A DNA stretch of 64,000 bases, from NCBI GenBank assembly GCA_963675055.2, contig CAXXJE010000001.1, positions 186,001 through 250,000 on the forward strand, given 5' to 3'. The notes under the pieces were generated by a model. That model saw only the letters and a list, made by a program, of their open reading frames with translations. It was not told the DNA's origin and ran no database searches. Shown here piece after piece: positions 8,783-18,656 of the stretch (positions within the stretch are counted from its first letter, which is position 1; every line of letters begins with the position of its first letter). Origin of the DNA: PGYT01 sp963675055 (GTDB taxonomy: Bacteria; Bacteroidota; Ignavibacteria; Ignavibacteriales; Melioribacteraceae). A program made the position numbers and the translations under genes.

Positions 8783-9949
8783 ATGACAAACCTAAATTTT
8801 GCCGGAATCGGTCTTGCCGTTTTTTTTATTACCTTAATTCTTACCAAGAAGAATATCAGGACTCATGATCTTTTACTGGCATTCTTTATTTTTCTCCTGG
8901 GTGTATTCCTCCTGATAAAATATGCATTTGAGCAGAACATCTACCCTTCGTATCCTTTCATCATTCAACTGGATATTTATTACTGGGTTTTACTCGGTCC
9001 AACGCTATATATCTATACTCTGCTTGCTACAAGTGGTGAGAACCGGTTAAAGATTCAATATTTATTCGCTTTAATTCCGGCTTTTCTGGTGACTTTTTTT
9101 CTTTATGAATATATCTTTATTTCACCGTTGGAATTATTTGATCCCTCGCGACAACATTCTTCATTTGCAACGGCTGGAATTTTAGTCTGGATGTATAACT
9201 CCCCTTTGTTTTATATTCTGACAATTTTGAAGTTGAGAGAACACAAGAATTTTATTAAGAATCATTATTCTTATACTCACCGGGTAAACCTGAACTGGTT
9301 GTTCTATCTCTCACACGGGTTCGCAATTTTTATTTTTTTCCTGGTAATAAGGTTTACGATTTTAATTCTATTCGAATTGAGGTTCCCCTTCAGTAATTAC
9401 GGAATCAGTATAATTATTACCACTATTTACATATTCGGAATCGGTTATTACGGATATAAACAAAAAGGCATTTTCGACAGTTATACCGGAAATTTCGATA
9501 ATCCGGAAAGTGATGAATCTTTAACAGATAATACTGAAACCGGTAGAAACGGTAGAGGGTCATACCTGAATTCCGGTTTAACTAACGGCGAAGCCGAAGC
9601 TATAATTGTTAAACTGGATGCGATAATGAAAACAGAAAAACTATTTTTAAATAGTGAGCTGGATTTGCCATCCTTATCAGATCGACTGGAAGTATCAACT
9701 CATAAATTATCCCAGGTAATAAATGAACACCTTAATAAAAATTTTTTCGACTTTGTAAATGAATACAGAGTTGAGAAAGCGAAAGAATTATTATCCGATC
9801 CGGGATACAATCAGTTTACTATAACATCACTCGCATATGAAAGCGGCTTCAATTCAAAATCTACTTTTTACAATCTTTTTAAGAAATCGGAAGGAATCCC
9901 CCCCACACGATTCCGTCAAATAAGACAAAACGATAAAAAACAGACCTGA
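8783..9949 (+). CDS. AraC-family transcriptional regulator with N-terminal membrane domain
   Basis: The 388-residue protein has about seven hydrophobic helices in residues 1-230, a short linker with low complexity, then an AraC-type double helix-turn-helix. The second HTH is clear: ITSLAYESGFNSKSTFYNLFKKSEGIPPTRFR. This architecture (7TM sensor plus AraC output, no receiver) is common in Bacteroidota; the membrane part probably senses an unknown ligand and the HTH acts on nearby genes. No Shine-Dalgarno is visible, as is usual in the phylum. It precedes a co-oriented T9SS-exported protein gene by 93 nt, an arrangement repeated at 57759-60224. It is the first gene inside the 68-bp direct-repeat boundary. 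Confidence 0.88.
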   Translation: MTNLNFAGIGLAVFFITLILTKKNIRTHDLLLAFFIFLLGVFLLIKYAFEQNIYPSYPFIIQLDIYYWVLLGPTLYIYTLLATSGENRLKIQYLFALIPAFLVTFFLYEYIFISPLELFDPSRQHSSFATAGILVWMYNSPLFYILTILKLREHKNFIKNHYSYTHRVNLNWLFYLSHGFAIFIFFLVIRFTILILFELRFPFSNYGISIIITTIYIFGIGYYGYKQKGIFDSYTGNFDNPESDESLTDNTETGRNGRGSYLNSGLTNGEAEAIIVKLDAIMKTEKLFLNSELDLPSLSDRLEVSTHKLSQVINEHLNKNFFDFVNEYRVEKAKELLSDPGYNQFTITSLAYESGFNSKSTFYNLFKKSEGIPPTRFRQIRQNDKKQT

Positions 9950-10042
9950 TTTGTTGTCCATCCCGATAGGGTTAAACAAATCATTTTCCCTTTTATTATA
10001 TATTTAACATAAACTATTACGCAGAAACATAGGGAAAATAGC

Positions 10043-12121
10043 ATGCGTTCGTTTTTCGGAACCCAGGCACCTAATAAATTATTCAGCCGGATTTATTTTT
10101 TAATCATCATCTTAAATTTGCCAGCTTTAGCTCAGAACCTTTTAAATAATCCCGAAAGTCTCGTTTACGATCAGGTTTACAATAGATACCTAGTATCAAA
10201 TTGCGGAGATGGTAAAATCGTTCAGATAAATAATTCCGGCGAACAAAGTTATTTTAATACGCAGCTGTCTTATACATTCGGCATGGTTATAGTTGAGGAT
10301 AATGTATTTATTGTTTCAAATAGCGGTAATTATCAGGGTATTGCCGGCTTATTGTTATCCACAGGTGAGATAGTCTTTCATGTAGAAATTCCCGCGAAGA
10401 AATTATTAAACGACATAGCCTCCGATGGAAACGGAAATCTTTTTATTACCGATTGTGAGGCCGACAAAATCTATAAAGTTTCGATTTCCGATGAAAGTTA
10501 TACTACATTGGTTGATTCCGGATTAGGATATCCTAACGGGATATTGTTTGATGAATTTAACAATAGACTACTGGTCTTAAACTGTCTTCTTCCCCGTTAT
10601 CCCATTAAAGCCATTGATATGATTGATTTTTCACAAACAACCGTAGTGGAAACGGGTTTAAACTCGATTGACGGATTAACAATTGACAACAACGGATTTT
10701 TCTACTTTTCTTCATGGTCAACCGATAAAGTATACCGGTATGATCCTGATTTTACTATACCCCGGGATATAGTATCCTACGGGCACACTGATCCTGCAGA
10801 TATCTTTTTTAATAAGCAGGATAATGTTTTAGCAGTGCCGAATTACACTTCAAATAAAATTGATTTTATTGACGTTGTACCCGAATATCTTTATCCCGGA
10901 TTCGATTCGAATATTAAAAGCGGACATGCCCCGATAACTGTACAGTTTCAAAATAAAACATTAACTAATCAGGAAATTTCTTTTTTGGCATGGGATTTTA
11001 ACGGGGATGGAATTACTGATTCGAACGAAGAATTTCCGGAAATCAAATTTGATTCGCCGGGGTATTACAATGTATTGCTTGCAATAACAACTTCTCAGGA
11101 TTACAAGACCATAGAGAAAGCTGAGTTTATAAAAGTTTTTGACGGAAAAAGTGCAATCCGGTTTGATGGTATGAGAAGTAATGCACAAATACCGGCAAAT
11201 TCAAATCTAAACTTAACAGACTCCTTTTCAATTGAAACTATAATTAAACCTCTTAACCGGACTGTACAACAGTACATTTTTGATAAAGAAGCCGTAAAAA
11301 TAAGAGTGGTCGGGAAAGTCTTCGGTGCGGCAAAAGATTCAACCGTATCTGTTCACTTAAAATTAAACGATGAAACACTTGTAAAATTAGCAGCTGAATC
11401 CGGATCAATAAAACTTAATGAGTGGCAGCATATTGCATTAACTTACAATTCTTCCGCAAATGATTTTAGAATGTACATCAACGGTATTGAAAAAGAAATT
11501 TTTCTTGAAGGGACAAATGAACTTTCAGGTAGTTTATTTAATAATACCAATACACCGATATTTTTAGGAAATAGCCAAACATTACTTGACGGATTCGACG
11601 GGATTATCGACGGACTGCGAATATGGAATGATGTCCGCACTCAATCCGAAATATTAGAAAGCATCCCCGTAGAATTGCAAGGCAACGAGGAAAACCTGAT
11701 CGGATACTGGAAAATGGATGAGGATAACGGGCAGGAGCTGTTGGATTTATCCGGCTCTCGTAATAACGGGCTGGTAACATCCGCATGGTATGTACAGGGC
11801 ACTGACCCGAATTTATTAACAGAAGTAACTGATGATTATTCAGCGTTAATAAAACCCGATAATTTTGAGTTAGTCCGGAATTATCCAAATCCTTTTAATC
11901 CAACGACAATTATTAACTACAATCTCAAAGAAGCCTGTTTCGTTACTCTGAGTATATCCGACATTTTAGGACGGGAAATAACAACACTTGTAAGTAAAAA
12001 ACACAATCCAGGTAATTATCGGGTTAGCTTCGATGCATCGGAATTCTCATCAGGGGTATATTTATATAAGTTAACTGCCGGCAAGTACGTCGATACTAAA
12101 AAAATGATTTTGCTCAGATAA
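10043..12121 (+). CDS. T9SS-exported protein with beta-propeller, PKD-like and LamG domains
   Basis: This 692-residue protein is probably secreted or surface-attached. A Sec signal peptide ends near ALAQNLL (about residue 35). Residues about 40-290 form an SMP-30/NHL-like beta-propeller (repeated GLxYPNGI, DGLTIDNNG patterns). Residues about 295-360 resemble a PKD domain (FLAWDFNGDGITDS). Residues 370-580 form a LamG/concanavalin-like fold (FSIETIIKP, WQHIALTYN, NEENLIGYWKMDE). The last 80 residues are a type IX sorting domain starting NYPNPFNPTTI and ending KKMILLR. No catalytic motif was recognised. It is followed by two more propeller-type exported proteins, suggesting a common extracellular role, but a function is not assignable. 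Confidence 0.86.
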   Translation: MRSFFGTQAPNKLFSRIYFLIIILNLPALAQNLLNNPESLVYDQVYNRYLVSNCGDGKIVQINNSGEQSYFNTQLSYTFGMVIVEDNVFIVSNSGNYQGIAGLLLSTGEIVFHVEIPAKKLLNDIASDGNGNLFITDCEADKIYKVSISDESYTTLVDSGLGYPNGILFDEFNNRLLVLNCLLPRYPIKAIDMIDFSQTTVVETGLNSIDGLTIDNNGFFYFSSWSTDKVYRYDPDFTIPRDIVSYGHTDPADIFFNKQDNVLAVPNYTSNKIDFIDVVPEYLYPGFDSNIKSGHAPITVQFQNKTLTNQEISFLAWDFNGDGITDSNEEFPEIKFDSPGYYNVLLAITTSQDYKTIEKAEFIKVFDGKSAIRFDGMRSNAQIPANSNLNLTDSFSIETIIKPLNRTVQQYIFDKEAVKIRVVGKVFGAAKDSTVSVHLKLNDETLVKLAAESGSIKLNEWQHIALTYNSSANDFRMYINGIEKEIFLEGTNELSGSLFNNTNTPIFLGNSQTLLDGFDGIIDGLRIWNDVRTQSEILESIPVELQGNEENLIGYWKMDEDNGQELLDLSGSRNNGLVTSAWYVQGTDPNLLTEVTDDYSALIKPDNFELVRNYPNPFNPTTIINYNLKEACFVTLSISDILGREITTLVSKKHNPGNYRVSFDASEFSSGVYLYKLTAGKYVDTKKMILLR

Positions 12122-12268
12122 ATTATAAGATTCTCGTATTGTTAAAACCATAATGATGATTTCAGCATATATTTTACATCACAAGTTCTATAGGAGGAGT
12201 TACTTATTAATTATTTTTTAGAATTAACCGTATTCATAATTCCTTAAAGAAAAAAGTGCGGGATATAC

Positions 12269-13267
12269 ATGAATAAAAACATTTTAGTAGCAGTTTTAAT
12301 GTTTTCAACAGCAGTTTACTATTGTAAAAGTGACGAACCGGTAACGGATGCAAATTCCAAACAGGGATCTGTTGCAATATCATTAGATGAAATTGATCTT
12401 ATTCCCGAGGGGATTGCATATGATTCACAAACAGGTCACTTCTTTTTAAGCAGCATTCACAAACAGAAAATCGTCGGCGTAAAAAAAGACGGAAGTCACT
12501 ATGATTTCATTGAATCAGGTGCCGACAGTATGGCCGGAAGCCTGGGATTGAAGGTCGATACGAAAAGAAGAAGATTGTGGGCATTGTCAAATGAATCCGA
12601 TAGAAAATATTCTGCTGTTCATGTTTATGATATCGATACGCGCAAGCTGATTAATAAATTAATCGCCCCGACTAACGAACCCCACACACTTAACGATGTA
12701 GCATTAACACAAGCTGGAGAAGCATTTATAACAGATACGGACGGCAGTCAAATTTATTTTGTACCTGAAAATCTCTCGCGGTTGGAACTATTTATGTCCC
12801 ACCATACTCTCCTTACGGAAGTTAACGGAATAACAATTTCTCCCGACAATTTACATTTATATGTAGCATCGACAACAACCGGAATCAACAGGATAAATAT
12901 TGCTGTGAAGTCTATTGAACCACTTGAAAACTGGTTATCGACAGACACGAGAGGCGTAGACGGCCTGAATATTTATAAGAACAGTTTAATAGGGGTAAGA
13001 AACGGGATTCGGGAACTGCCCGGTTTTCATATAACAAGATATTATTTAAACAAAAGAGGCAATGAAATTGTTGGAGCAGAACTTCTCGACCATAAAAACG
13101 AACAAATTGAAGTACCTACGACTGGAATAGTAGTCGGAGATAATTATTACTGCTTGGCTGTTACGAGTCTTGTTGTGAAAATTTTGAACAGAATGAATGA
13201 AGTTGAACTTTTGAAAAATCCGACCGTGCTAAAATATAATCTTACCGTAAACAGAAATATGCAATAG
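12269..13267 (+). CDS. SMP-30/gluconolactonase-like propeller protein, probable lipoprotein
   Basis: The 332-residue product has an N-terminal hydrophobic stretch ending in a possible lipobox (TAVYYC, Cys about residue 19), so it is probably a lipoprotein. The rest follows an SMP-30-like beta-propeller pattern: IPEGIAYDSQTGHFFLSS, LGLKVDTKRRRLWALSN, HTLNDVALTQAGEAFITDTDGSQIY, NGITISPDNLHLYVAS. The metal-binding Glu/Asn/Asp of true SMP-30 enzymes could not be assigned with certainty, so lactonase activity is only a guess. It resembles the propeller part of the preceding T9SS protein, and the two may be related by duplication. Same strand as its neighbours; 147-nt gap upstream. Confidence 0.8.
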   Translation: MNKNILVAVLMFSTAVYYCKSDEPVTDANSKQGSVAISLDEIDLIPEGIAYDSQTGHFFLSSIHKQKIVGVKKDGSHYDFIESGADSMAGSLGLKVDTKRRRLWALSNESDRKYSAVHVYDIDTRKLINKLIAPTNEPHTLNDVALTQAGEAFITDTDGSQIYFVPENLSRLELFMSHHTLLTEVNGITISPDNLHLYVASTTTGINRINIAVKSIEPLENWLSTDTRGVDGLNIYKNSLIGVRNGIRELPGFHITRYYLNKRGNEIVGAELLDHKNEQIEVPTTGIVVGDNYYCLAVTSLVVKILNRMNEVELLKNPTVLKYNLTVNRNMQ

Positions 13268-13318
13268 AATTTAATCTTTAAGAGCAATATAGAGTCATCC
13301 CAAAAAAGCGGAGTAATT

Positions 13319-14338
13319 TTGCATAAAAAACATTTTATTCAACTGCTTATTGTCAACATCCTGATCATTGCAGCAGGATGTGAAGATCAAACAAACTCAC
13401 CTTACACACGATTAACTGGTCCTTACCTGGGGCAAACTGCTCCCGGTCTTACCCCGGAATTATTTGCTCCCCGAATAATTTCGACCTGTTATAAAGATTT
13501 ATGTATCTCGTTTACCCCGGATGCGAAAGAAGTATTTTTTACTTTAGGAGGATTTCCGCAATCAGTAATTTTAAATAGTAAAGAAATCAACGGGAGATGG
13601 AGTAATCCGGAAGTTGTTTCGTTTTCCGGCAAATATAGTTCCGAAAGTATATTGAACCATGACGGCAGCAGAATGTATTTGGGCTCCGGTACTCCGGCAA
13701 CAATAGAAGGGAAACCCGCCTCCACATATAACATCTGGGTTACTACAAATGAGAATGGAATCTGGACGACACCTGTTAAAATGCCCTTCCCCATTAATTC
13801 TGATGATTATTCATCAGTATATCCGACTACAAGCCGAAATGAAAATTTATATTTTTGTTCGGCAAAAATTGAGAACGGTTTGGGAGGAGGCGATATATGG
13901 ATGTCGGAAAACAAAGACGGAGAATATTTTACCCTGACCAACCCGGGAAAGAATATTAATTCAACAAGTTGGGACATCGATCCTTTTATTTCTCCTAACG
14001 AGAGTTACATAATTTTTTCATCGAACAGAGATGGCGGATATGGAAGTTTCGATCTTTATATAAGTTTCAAGGATGAAACGAACTCCTGGAGGGAAGCAGT
14101 TAATTTAGGCGAAGAAATTAATTCATCATCACATGATATACATCCATATGTAACATCCGACGAAAAATATTTATTTTTCTGTTCCACTCGTCAGATCAAG
14201 GGAAAAGGATATAGCGAAGAACCGATTACATTAGATGAAAAACTAGATGCGCTAAAACAACCCGGCAACGGTTGGGAAGATATTTACTGGGTAAGCACGA
14301 AAGCATTATTTGACTTAAGATCAGAAAAATCAAAATAA
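13319..14338 (+). CDS. PD40/TolB-like beta-propeller lipoprotein
   Basis: The 339-residue product starts at a TTG preceded by GGAG at 5-nt spacing; no ATG lies suitably close. The signal ends in a lipobox (LIIAAGC, Cys about residue 21), so the protein is an exported lipoprotein. The body has repeated WD40-like PD40 strands: CISFTPDAKEVFFTLGG, DPFISPNESYIIFSSNRDGG followed by SFDLYISF, and HPYVTSDEKYLFFCSTR. Such propellers occur in TolB and in many Bacteroidota envelope proteins; the role is likely binding of protein or glycan, with no catalytic residues seen. It sits in a run of exported propeller and hydrolase genes. Confidence 0.82.
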   Translation: MHKKHFIQLLIVNILIIAAGCEDQTNSPYTRLTGPYLGQTAPGLTPELFAPRIISTCYKDLCISFTPDAKEVFFTLGGFPQSVILNSKEINGRWSNPEVVSFSGKYSSESILNHDGSRMYLGSGTPATIEGKPASTYNIWVTTNENGIWTTPVKMPFPINSDDYSSVYPTTSRNENLYFCSAKIENGLGGGDIWMSENKDGEYFTLTNPGKNINSTSWDIDPFISPNESYIIFSSNRDGGYGSFDLYISFKDETNSWREAVNLGEEINSSSHDIHPYVTSDEKYLFFCSTRQIKGKGYSEEPITLDEKLDALKQPGNGWEDIYWVSTKALFDLRSEKSK

Positions 14339-14362
14339 ATTTAATTTGGTTCCGGAAAACAT

Positions 14363-15169
14363 ATGAAAAAAATAATATTCCTACACTTGGTTACACTATT
14401 ACTAATAACACTTACTTCATGCAAAGCACAGGACATTTACATCAACAACAGTATCGGGACACCTCAAAATATTTATTCAAAATACCTTGATGAAGACCGG
14501 GTCTTTACGATAAACTTACCACAGAATTACACTTCAACAAATAAGACTTACCCGGTATTGTATTTGCTGGATGGTGATGTTTCAGCTTTGGTATATGAGG
14601 CACTTTCTGCTGCTTCATATCTGCATAATTTTGAAGGAACTCCCGAATTCATAATTGTCGCGGTATCTACAAGAGAGAATAGGGATCGATATTTTATTCC
14701 GAATGACAATTCCGATAAAGAACAAACCGAAATAAATCTTTTTCAAAAATTTATTAATGAAGAACTACAAACATTCATAAACAATAATTACAGGGCAACA
14801 AACTATAATATATTATACGGCGGTTCTAATGCAGGATTATATTCAATATATAATTTACTAACCGAACCGGAAAGTTTCGACGCTATTATCGTAAGCAGCC
14901 CTACTATCGGACATTGTCCGACCTTAATTCTGAAAAAGTTCGAATCATTTGTTCAAAATGGATTTAATAAGTATAAAAAGATTTACATCAATCACGGTGA
15001 AACAGATACTCCAAGGGCTACAGAATATGTTCCGGAACTTTATTCTTATTTAAAGAATAACTTACCAGCCGATTATCCGGTTACGTTTGAAGTTATTAAA
15101 TCACAAGGACACGTGCCGTTCGGGAGTATTTTCAATGGGCTGAAATTTATATTAGTTAATACTGAATGA
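14363..15169 (+). CDS. Exported esterase of the esterase D / PF00756 alpha/beta-hydrolase family
   Basis: The 268-residue product has a lipoprotein-type signal (LLITLTSC, Cys about 20). It then follows the esterase D pattern: YPVLYLLDGD (about residue 66), the oxyanion region IIVAVST near residue 95, the nucleophile elbow YGGSNAGLYS (Ser near residue 157), and a C-terminal His in SQGHVPFGS. A catalytic triad of Ser-Asp-His is therefore likely complete. Similar proteins hydrolyse siderophore, feruloyl or acetyl esters; the substrate here is unknown. It follows the PD40 lipoprotein by 24 nt and is probably co-transcribed. Confidence 0.84.
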   Translation: MKKIIFLHLVTLLLITLTSCKAQDIYINNSIGTPQNIYSKYLDEDRVFTINLPQNYTSTNKTYPVLYLLDGDVSALVYEALSAASYLHNFEGTPEFIIVAVSTRENRDRYFIPNDNSDKEQTEINLFQKFINEELQTFINNNYRATNYNILYGGSNAGLYSIYNLLTEPESFDAIIVSSPTIGHCPTLILKKFESFVQNGFNKYKKIYINHGETDTPRATEYVPELYSYLKNNLPADYPVTFEVIKSQGHVPFGSIFNGLKFILVNTE

Positions 15170-15225
15170 GAAAAGATTGTGCATATTGTCATATATCCGG
15201 ATAAGTAGACATAACGCATTCGATT

Positions 15226-16206
15226 ATGAAATTGAAATCAGCAATAATTCATTTTGTACTATCCTTATCAATTTTTCCTCAGGAAATTACCTTTGAGAAA
15301 GTAAATGATGATATAATTGTATTTTATAATCAAGGCGGAACAGTCAGTGCAATAAGAAGCGGGTCTGCTATACTTGTAGTTGATACTTTCGTATCCCCGA
15401 AAGCCGCAGAAGATGCAATTAAAATATTACATGAACATTTTCCCAAAGAAAGAATAAAATATGTAATAAACACACATCATCACGCAGATCATATAAGGGG
15501 TAATCAACATTTGATTTCGGCCTCGATTATCGGTCACAAGAACCTGCCTGAAGCCGCACTAAATGAACACAATTTGATTATGTCGGTCTATGGAAATTTC
15601 GGGAATCGAATTTCGGGAATAGTAGATTCAATAAAAAACTTCTCCGATAGTTATTCAATAACCCGCCATAAGTTAAAGAATAATTTAAAGGTCTGGCAGC
15701 GCGTTAAGTACCTGCTGGACGGATACATTTTTACTATACCCGAAATATTAGTCGAATCAGATCTTGATATTTTTCCAGGCAATAAGAATATTCAAATAAA
15801 ACATTTCGGGATTGCGCATACCAATAACGACCTTGTTGTTTTCAATAGAGCCGACAGTCTTCTGATTATGGGCGATTTGATATTCCATAGAAGAGCCGGA
15901 ATTTTGGATGAACGAAGTGATATTAATAATTGGATAAGCTTACTCAACTACTATATTTCATTGACGCCGGGAATAAAACATGTTATATCGGGACATACTT
16001 ATTCTCTTCTTTCTATTGAAGCTCTTACAGAACAACGAGATTATTTGGAGATGGTATATAAATCGGCAGTTAAAATAAATAAAGAACAAAAGTCAATTTC
16101 AGATATCATGGAACAGCCCGAGCTAAAACGATTCACCGGTTACGAATATCCGGATCGGATTTCCGAAGATATTATGACCTGCGTTAAATCATTAAAGGGC
16201 TATTGA
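15226..16206 (+). CDS. Exported metallo-beta-lactamase-fold hydrolase
   Basis: The 326-residue product has a short hydrophobic N-terminus (possible signal peptide, to about residue 20). A class B-like metallo-hydrolase fold follows: strand motif SAILVVDTF, metal motif NTHHHADHIRGN (HxHxDH, near residue 86), third-ligand His in IAHTNNDLVVF, Asp in LIMGDLIFH, and last His in VISGHTYS. All five expected metal ligands are seen, so it is probably an active binuclear Zn hydrolase. Being broader than beta-lactamases, the family includes lactonases, sulfatases and thioesterases; substrate is unknown. Located between two other hydrolase genes in the direct-repeat-bounded block. Confidence 0.85.
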   Translation: MKLKSAIIHFVLSLSIFPQEITFEKVNDDIIVFYNQGGTVSAIRSGSAILVVDTFVSPKAAEDAIKILHEHFPKERIKYVINTHHHADHIRGNQHLISASIIGHKNLPEAALNEHNLIMSVYGNFGNRISGIVDSIKNFSDSYSITRHKLKNNLKVWQRVKYLLDGYIFTIPEILVESDLDIFPGNKNIQIKHFGIAHTNNDLVVFNRADSLLIMGDLIFHRRAGILDERSDINNWISLLNYYISLTPGIKHVISGHTYSLLSIEALTEQRDYLEMVYKSAVKINKEQKSISDIMEQPELKRFTGYEYPDRISEDIMTCVKSLKGY

Positions 16207-16267
16207 ATCGGGACTTAAAATAAACTAAACCAAAATAAATTCTTTTGTTAAGACACGGGAGGATTCT

Positions 16268-17179
16268 ATGATAAAGCATTCCATAAAACTATTGTTTCTA
16301 CTTATTGCCGTTCTTACTATAAGCAGTTATGCTCAACATCGGAAAGTCAGCAATAATGGATTGGACATATATTACAGAATTTTCGGAGAAGGAAAACCTC
16401 TTCTTATCATAGGCGGTGGTCCGGGAGATGTTTCGGATAGATACTTAAGCTTATGTAAATTGATATCCGATAACTATTGTTGTATTCTTGCTGACCAACG
16501 CGGGACCGGTTTGTCGATACCACCAGTATTCGATTCAACAACAATATCAGTGTCTTTAACCCTTGATGATTTCGAACTGATCCGGGAAAATCTGGGTTAC
16601 GAAAAGTGGAACGTACTTGGTTTCTCATACGGTGGTTATCTTGCTTCAATATATGCCAACAATTTTCCCTCTTCCGTTAACTCTCTTGTGCTACTGGGTT
16701 CATCCGGACTAAATACCGACACATTCACCTATTTCAGGGACAACATAATTTCGCGAATGAGCCCGGAAGATATCGAACGAATGAATTACTGGAGTGATTC
16801 AACACGACTGGCAAATGATCCCGAACATGCAATAACCGAAAGAATCCGGTCAATGATGCCGGGGTACTTCTATGACAGGAAGAAGTCATATTTGGTAAGC
16901 CAAATAATAAAACCGGGTGATTTCAATTTTGAAATGGGACGATTAATATGGAACGATATAATTAAGCACAATTTGGATCTTGTTGAATTGGGCGCCAATT
17001 ATTCCGGACGGGTGCTTATATTGCACGGAAGGCAGGACCCTTTGGGAACTTCAATAGCCGAAATAATTTCCCGCTATTATATTAACTCAAAATTAGTCTA
17101 CATTGAAAAATGCGGGCACTACTCATGGATTGAACAGCCTGAATTTGTGAAGTCGCAAATAAATCAGTTCTTAAAATAA
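16268..17179 (+). CDS. Exported alpha/beta hydrolase, proline iminopeptidase-like
   Basis: The 303-residue product has a signal peptide ending near SSYAQ (residue 22). The S33-type alpha/beta hydrolase pattern follows: oxyanion motif GGGPGDVSDRY (about 50-60), DQRGTGLS (about 76), nucleophile elbow GFSYGGYLAS (Ser near residue 120), acid in HGRQDPLG and His in KCGHYSWIEQP. The GGxPG and DQRGTG motifs are those of proline iminopeptidases and related hydrolases. GGAGG sits before the ATG. It is the last plus-strand gene of the block, with the right copy of the 68-bp repeat 44 nt downstream. Confidence 0.87.
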   Translation: MIKHSIKLLFLLIAVLTISSYAQHRKVSNNGLDIYYRIFGEGKPLLIIGGGPGDVSDRYLSLCKLISDNYCCILADQRGTGLSIPPVFDSTTISVSLTLDDFELIRENLGYEKWNVLGFSYGGYLASIYANNFPSSVNSLVLLGSSGLNTDTFTYFRDNIISRMSPEDIERMNYWSDSTRLANDPEHAITERIRSMMPGYFYDRKKSYLVSQIIKPGDFNFEMGRLIWNDIIKHNLDLVELGANYSGRVLILHGRQDPLGTSIAEIISRYYINSKLVYIEKCGHYSWIEQPEFVKSQINQFLK

Positions 17180-17222
17180 AAAAAGTTGTAGCTGAACACC
17201 GTACAGTCTTGACCACTAATAT

Positions 17223-17290
17223 AATTCAAAAAATACGCGGAAGTATTTTAGGGAGTAAAAGAAAAAGCTCAACTTCTCAAAGAAGTTGAG
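17223..17290 (+). repeat. 68-bp direct repeat, right copy
   Basis: It matches 8587-8654 with two differences in 68 bp and forms the right boundary of the 8.6-kb block. This copy keeps an intact terminator hairpin, whereas the left copy has mismatches in the second arm, suggesting the right copy is the functional original. Confidence 0.9.
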
Positions 17291-17296
17291 CTTTTA
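17262..17296 (-). terminator. Rho-independent terminator, possibly bidirectional
   Basis: The stem GCTCAACTTC/GAAGTTGAGC (10 bp, loop TCAAA), flanked by A-run and T-run, lies directly after the stop of the S37 peptidase gene. On the minus strand the hairpin is followed by TTTTTCTTTT. On the plus strand it is followed by TTTT, so it may also stop transcripts of the alpha/beta hydrolase gene. Confidence 0.85.
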
Positions 17297-17298
17297 TG

Positions 17299-18606
17299 CT
17301 ACTTTATTCTTGCGACTCGGCGTCGGCTGATCTTTACATCCAGCCATTCCTCAAGTGCGGTTAAGATCCTTTCTTGTTCCTCGCCTTCAAAAGAAAGAAT
17401 ACCGGTACCGTGATTACCACCCTTCTTCGTCATCCTGAACGACGATGTTTTCCCGCTCGGCCAGACTCCCGGCGCAGTCCACGGATCATTCCCACCGTAA
17501 ATGAAGATAACGCGTTCGGCTTTATTCACAAGAAAATCGTGCACCTTAGCCATCGGTTCCGGATCGAAAGGTTTATTCCACAAGTGATCATAAAACAGCG
17601 GTTTACTCGACGCGCAATCATCTTTCGCGGCAATTAACAGATCCTTGAAAGGAGCTGTATCGTAGCAATAGAATCCTATCTGAGTATACGCCTGATAGTT
17701 AAACGCGTCCATCATGTCTCTCCCAGCAGCCATAAAGAACGGTATAGTTCCTTTGAAGGGCTTATAAAGAATCTCGGCAGGCGCATCCGGGGGAGGTATT
17801 TCGCCGATGTCACCGCTCCCATACTGCCACCACGCAAAATTAAATTCCATTACAGCAAGTTCGTAGCAAAGATCATATTCAGCCAGCAACGAGTCACCCG
17901 ACTCTTCGATTTCCTTCATAACAAACGGTTGAACTTCTTCGCGACGTTCGAGCAGAGCTCTCTGGTAGTTAATAATTTTCTCCCTGTTTTCAGCAGTTGA
18001 AATACTGTCGTAAATAAAAGGCCAGATGCGGCTGTCTTCCATCTCAAGATTTATCGGCGCCACGAAAGCGACTACAACATCGTTATCATCAGGGTAAAAG
18101 TACTCGTGAAACAATGCTGTCTGTCCGCCCTTACTTCCTCCCGTAGCTATAAACTTGCCGGGATAATACTTCTTAAGCCACTGTACAACAGCATGCTGAT
18201 CCGCCGCCGCTTGTTCTATCGTTAAATAATTCCAGTCGACACTATCAGGTATGGACGGCGCAAAATAACGATGCTCTATTTCAACCTCGTTGCAGTTCAG
18301 CATTCTGGTAAGTTCAGTTTTCGGACCTCCGGGACGCGAAAAATAACCGCGGTCGTGAATAACAACAGGTTTGTTGAAATCAACATGTTTGATAAAGACC
18401 CTCTGTGTAAACTTCTGACCGTCAGGATCATCATGATTAACAGGCTGTTCGAAATTCAGCGAAATCTCGAATGAATCGTACTCCCACTTACCCTTATTAG
18501 TCGCATCTTTCAGAAACTCGGCAGCTTTGTCACCTTCAACCTGTCCAAACGTGATGGATGAAAGTAGTAAAACTAATATTGGAATATACTTGATATACTT
18601 ATTCAT
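17299..18606 (-). CDS. Secreted S37-family (PS-10-like) serine peptidase
   Basis: The 435-residue product has a signal peptide ending near ITFGQ (residue 22). It matches the S37 family of alpha/beta-fold tripeptidyl aminopeptidases. Conserved pieces are FTQRVFIKHVDF, EIEHRYF, LTIEQAAADQHAVVQWLKKYYPGKFIATGGSKGG (nucleophile Ser in GGSKGG) and FIYGGNDPWTAP with the acid residue. KKGGNHGTGI carries the probable catalytic His. It would trim peptides outside the cytoplasm. GGGAG precedes the ATG. A strong terminator follows the stop. Codon use is more GC-rich than the plus-strand block to its left, consistent with that block being an insertion. Confidence 0.86.
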   Translation of the reverse strand: MNKYIKYIPILVLLLSSITFGQVEGDKAAEFLKDATNKGKWEYDSFEISLNFEQPVNHDDPDGQKFTQRVFIKHVDFNKPVVIHDRGYFSRPGGPKTELTRMLNCNEVEIEHRYFAPSIPDSVDWNYLTIEQAAADQHAVVQWLKKYYPGKFIATGGSKGGQTALFHEYFYPDDNDVVVAFVAPINLEMEDSRIWPFIYDSISTAENREKIINYQRALLERREEVQPFVMKEIEESGDSLLAEYDLCYELAVMEFNFAWWQYGSGDIGEIPPPDAPAEILYKPFKGTIPFFMAAGRDMMDAFNYQAYTQIGFYCYDTAPFKDLLIAAKDDCASSKPLFYDHLWNKPFDPEPMAKVHDFLVNKAERVIFIYGGNDPWTAPGVWPSGKTSSFRMTKKGGNHGTGILSFEGEEQERILTALEEWLDVKISRRRVARIK

Positions 18607-18656
18607 TTTTCTCCCGGGTAAATTATAAAACTATAGATCTGTTCGTTTCAAGTGTC

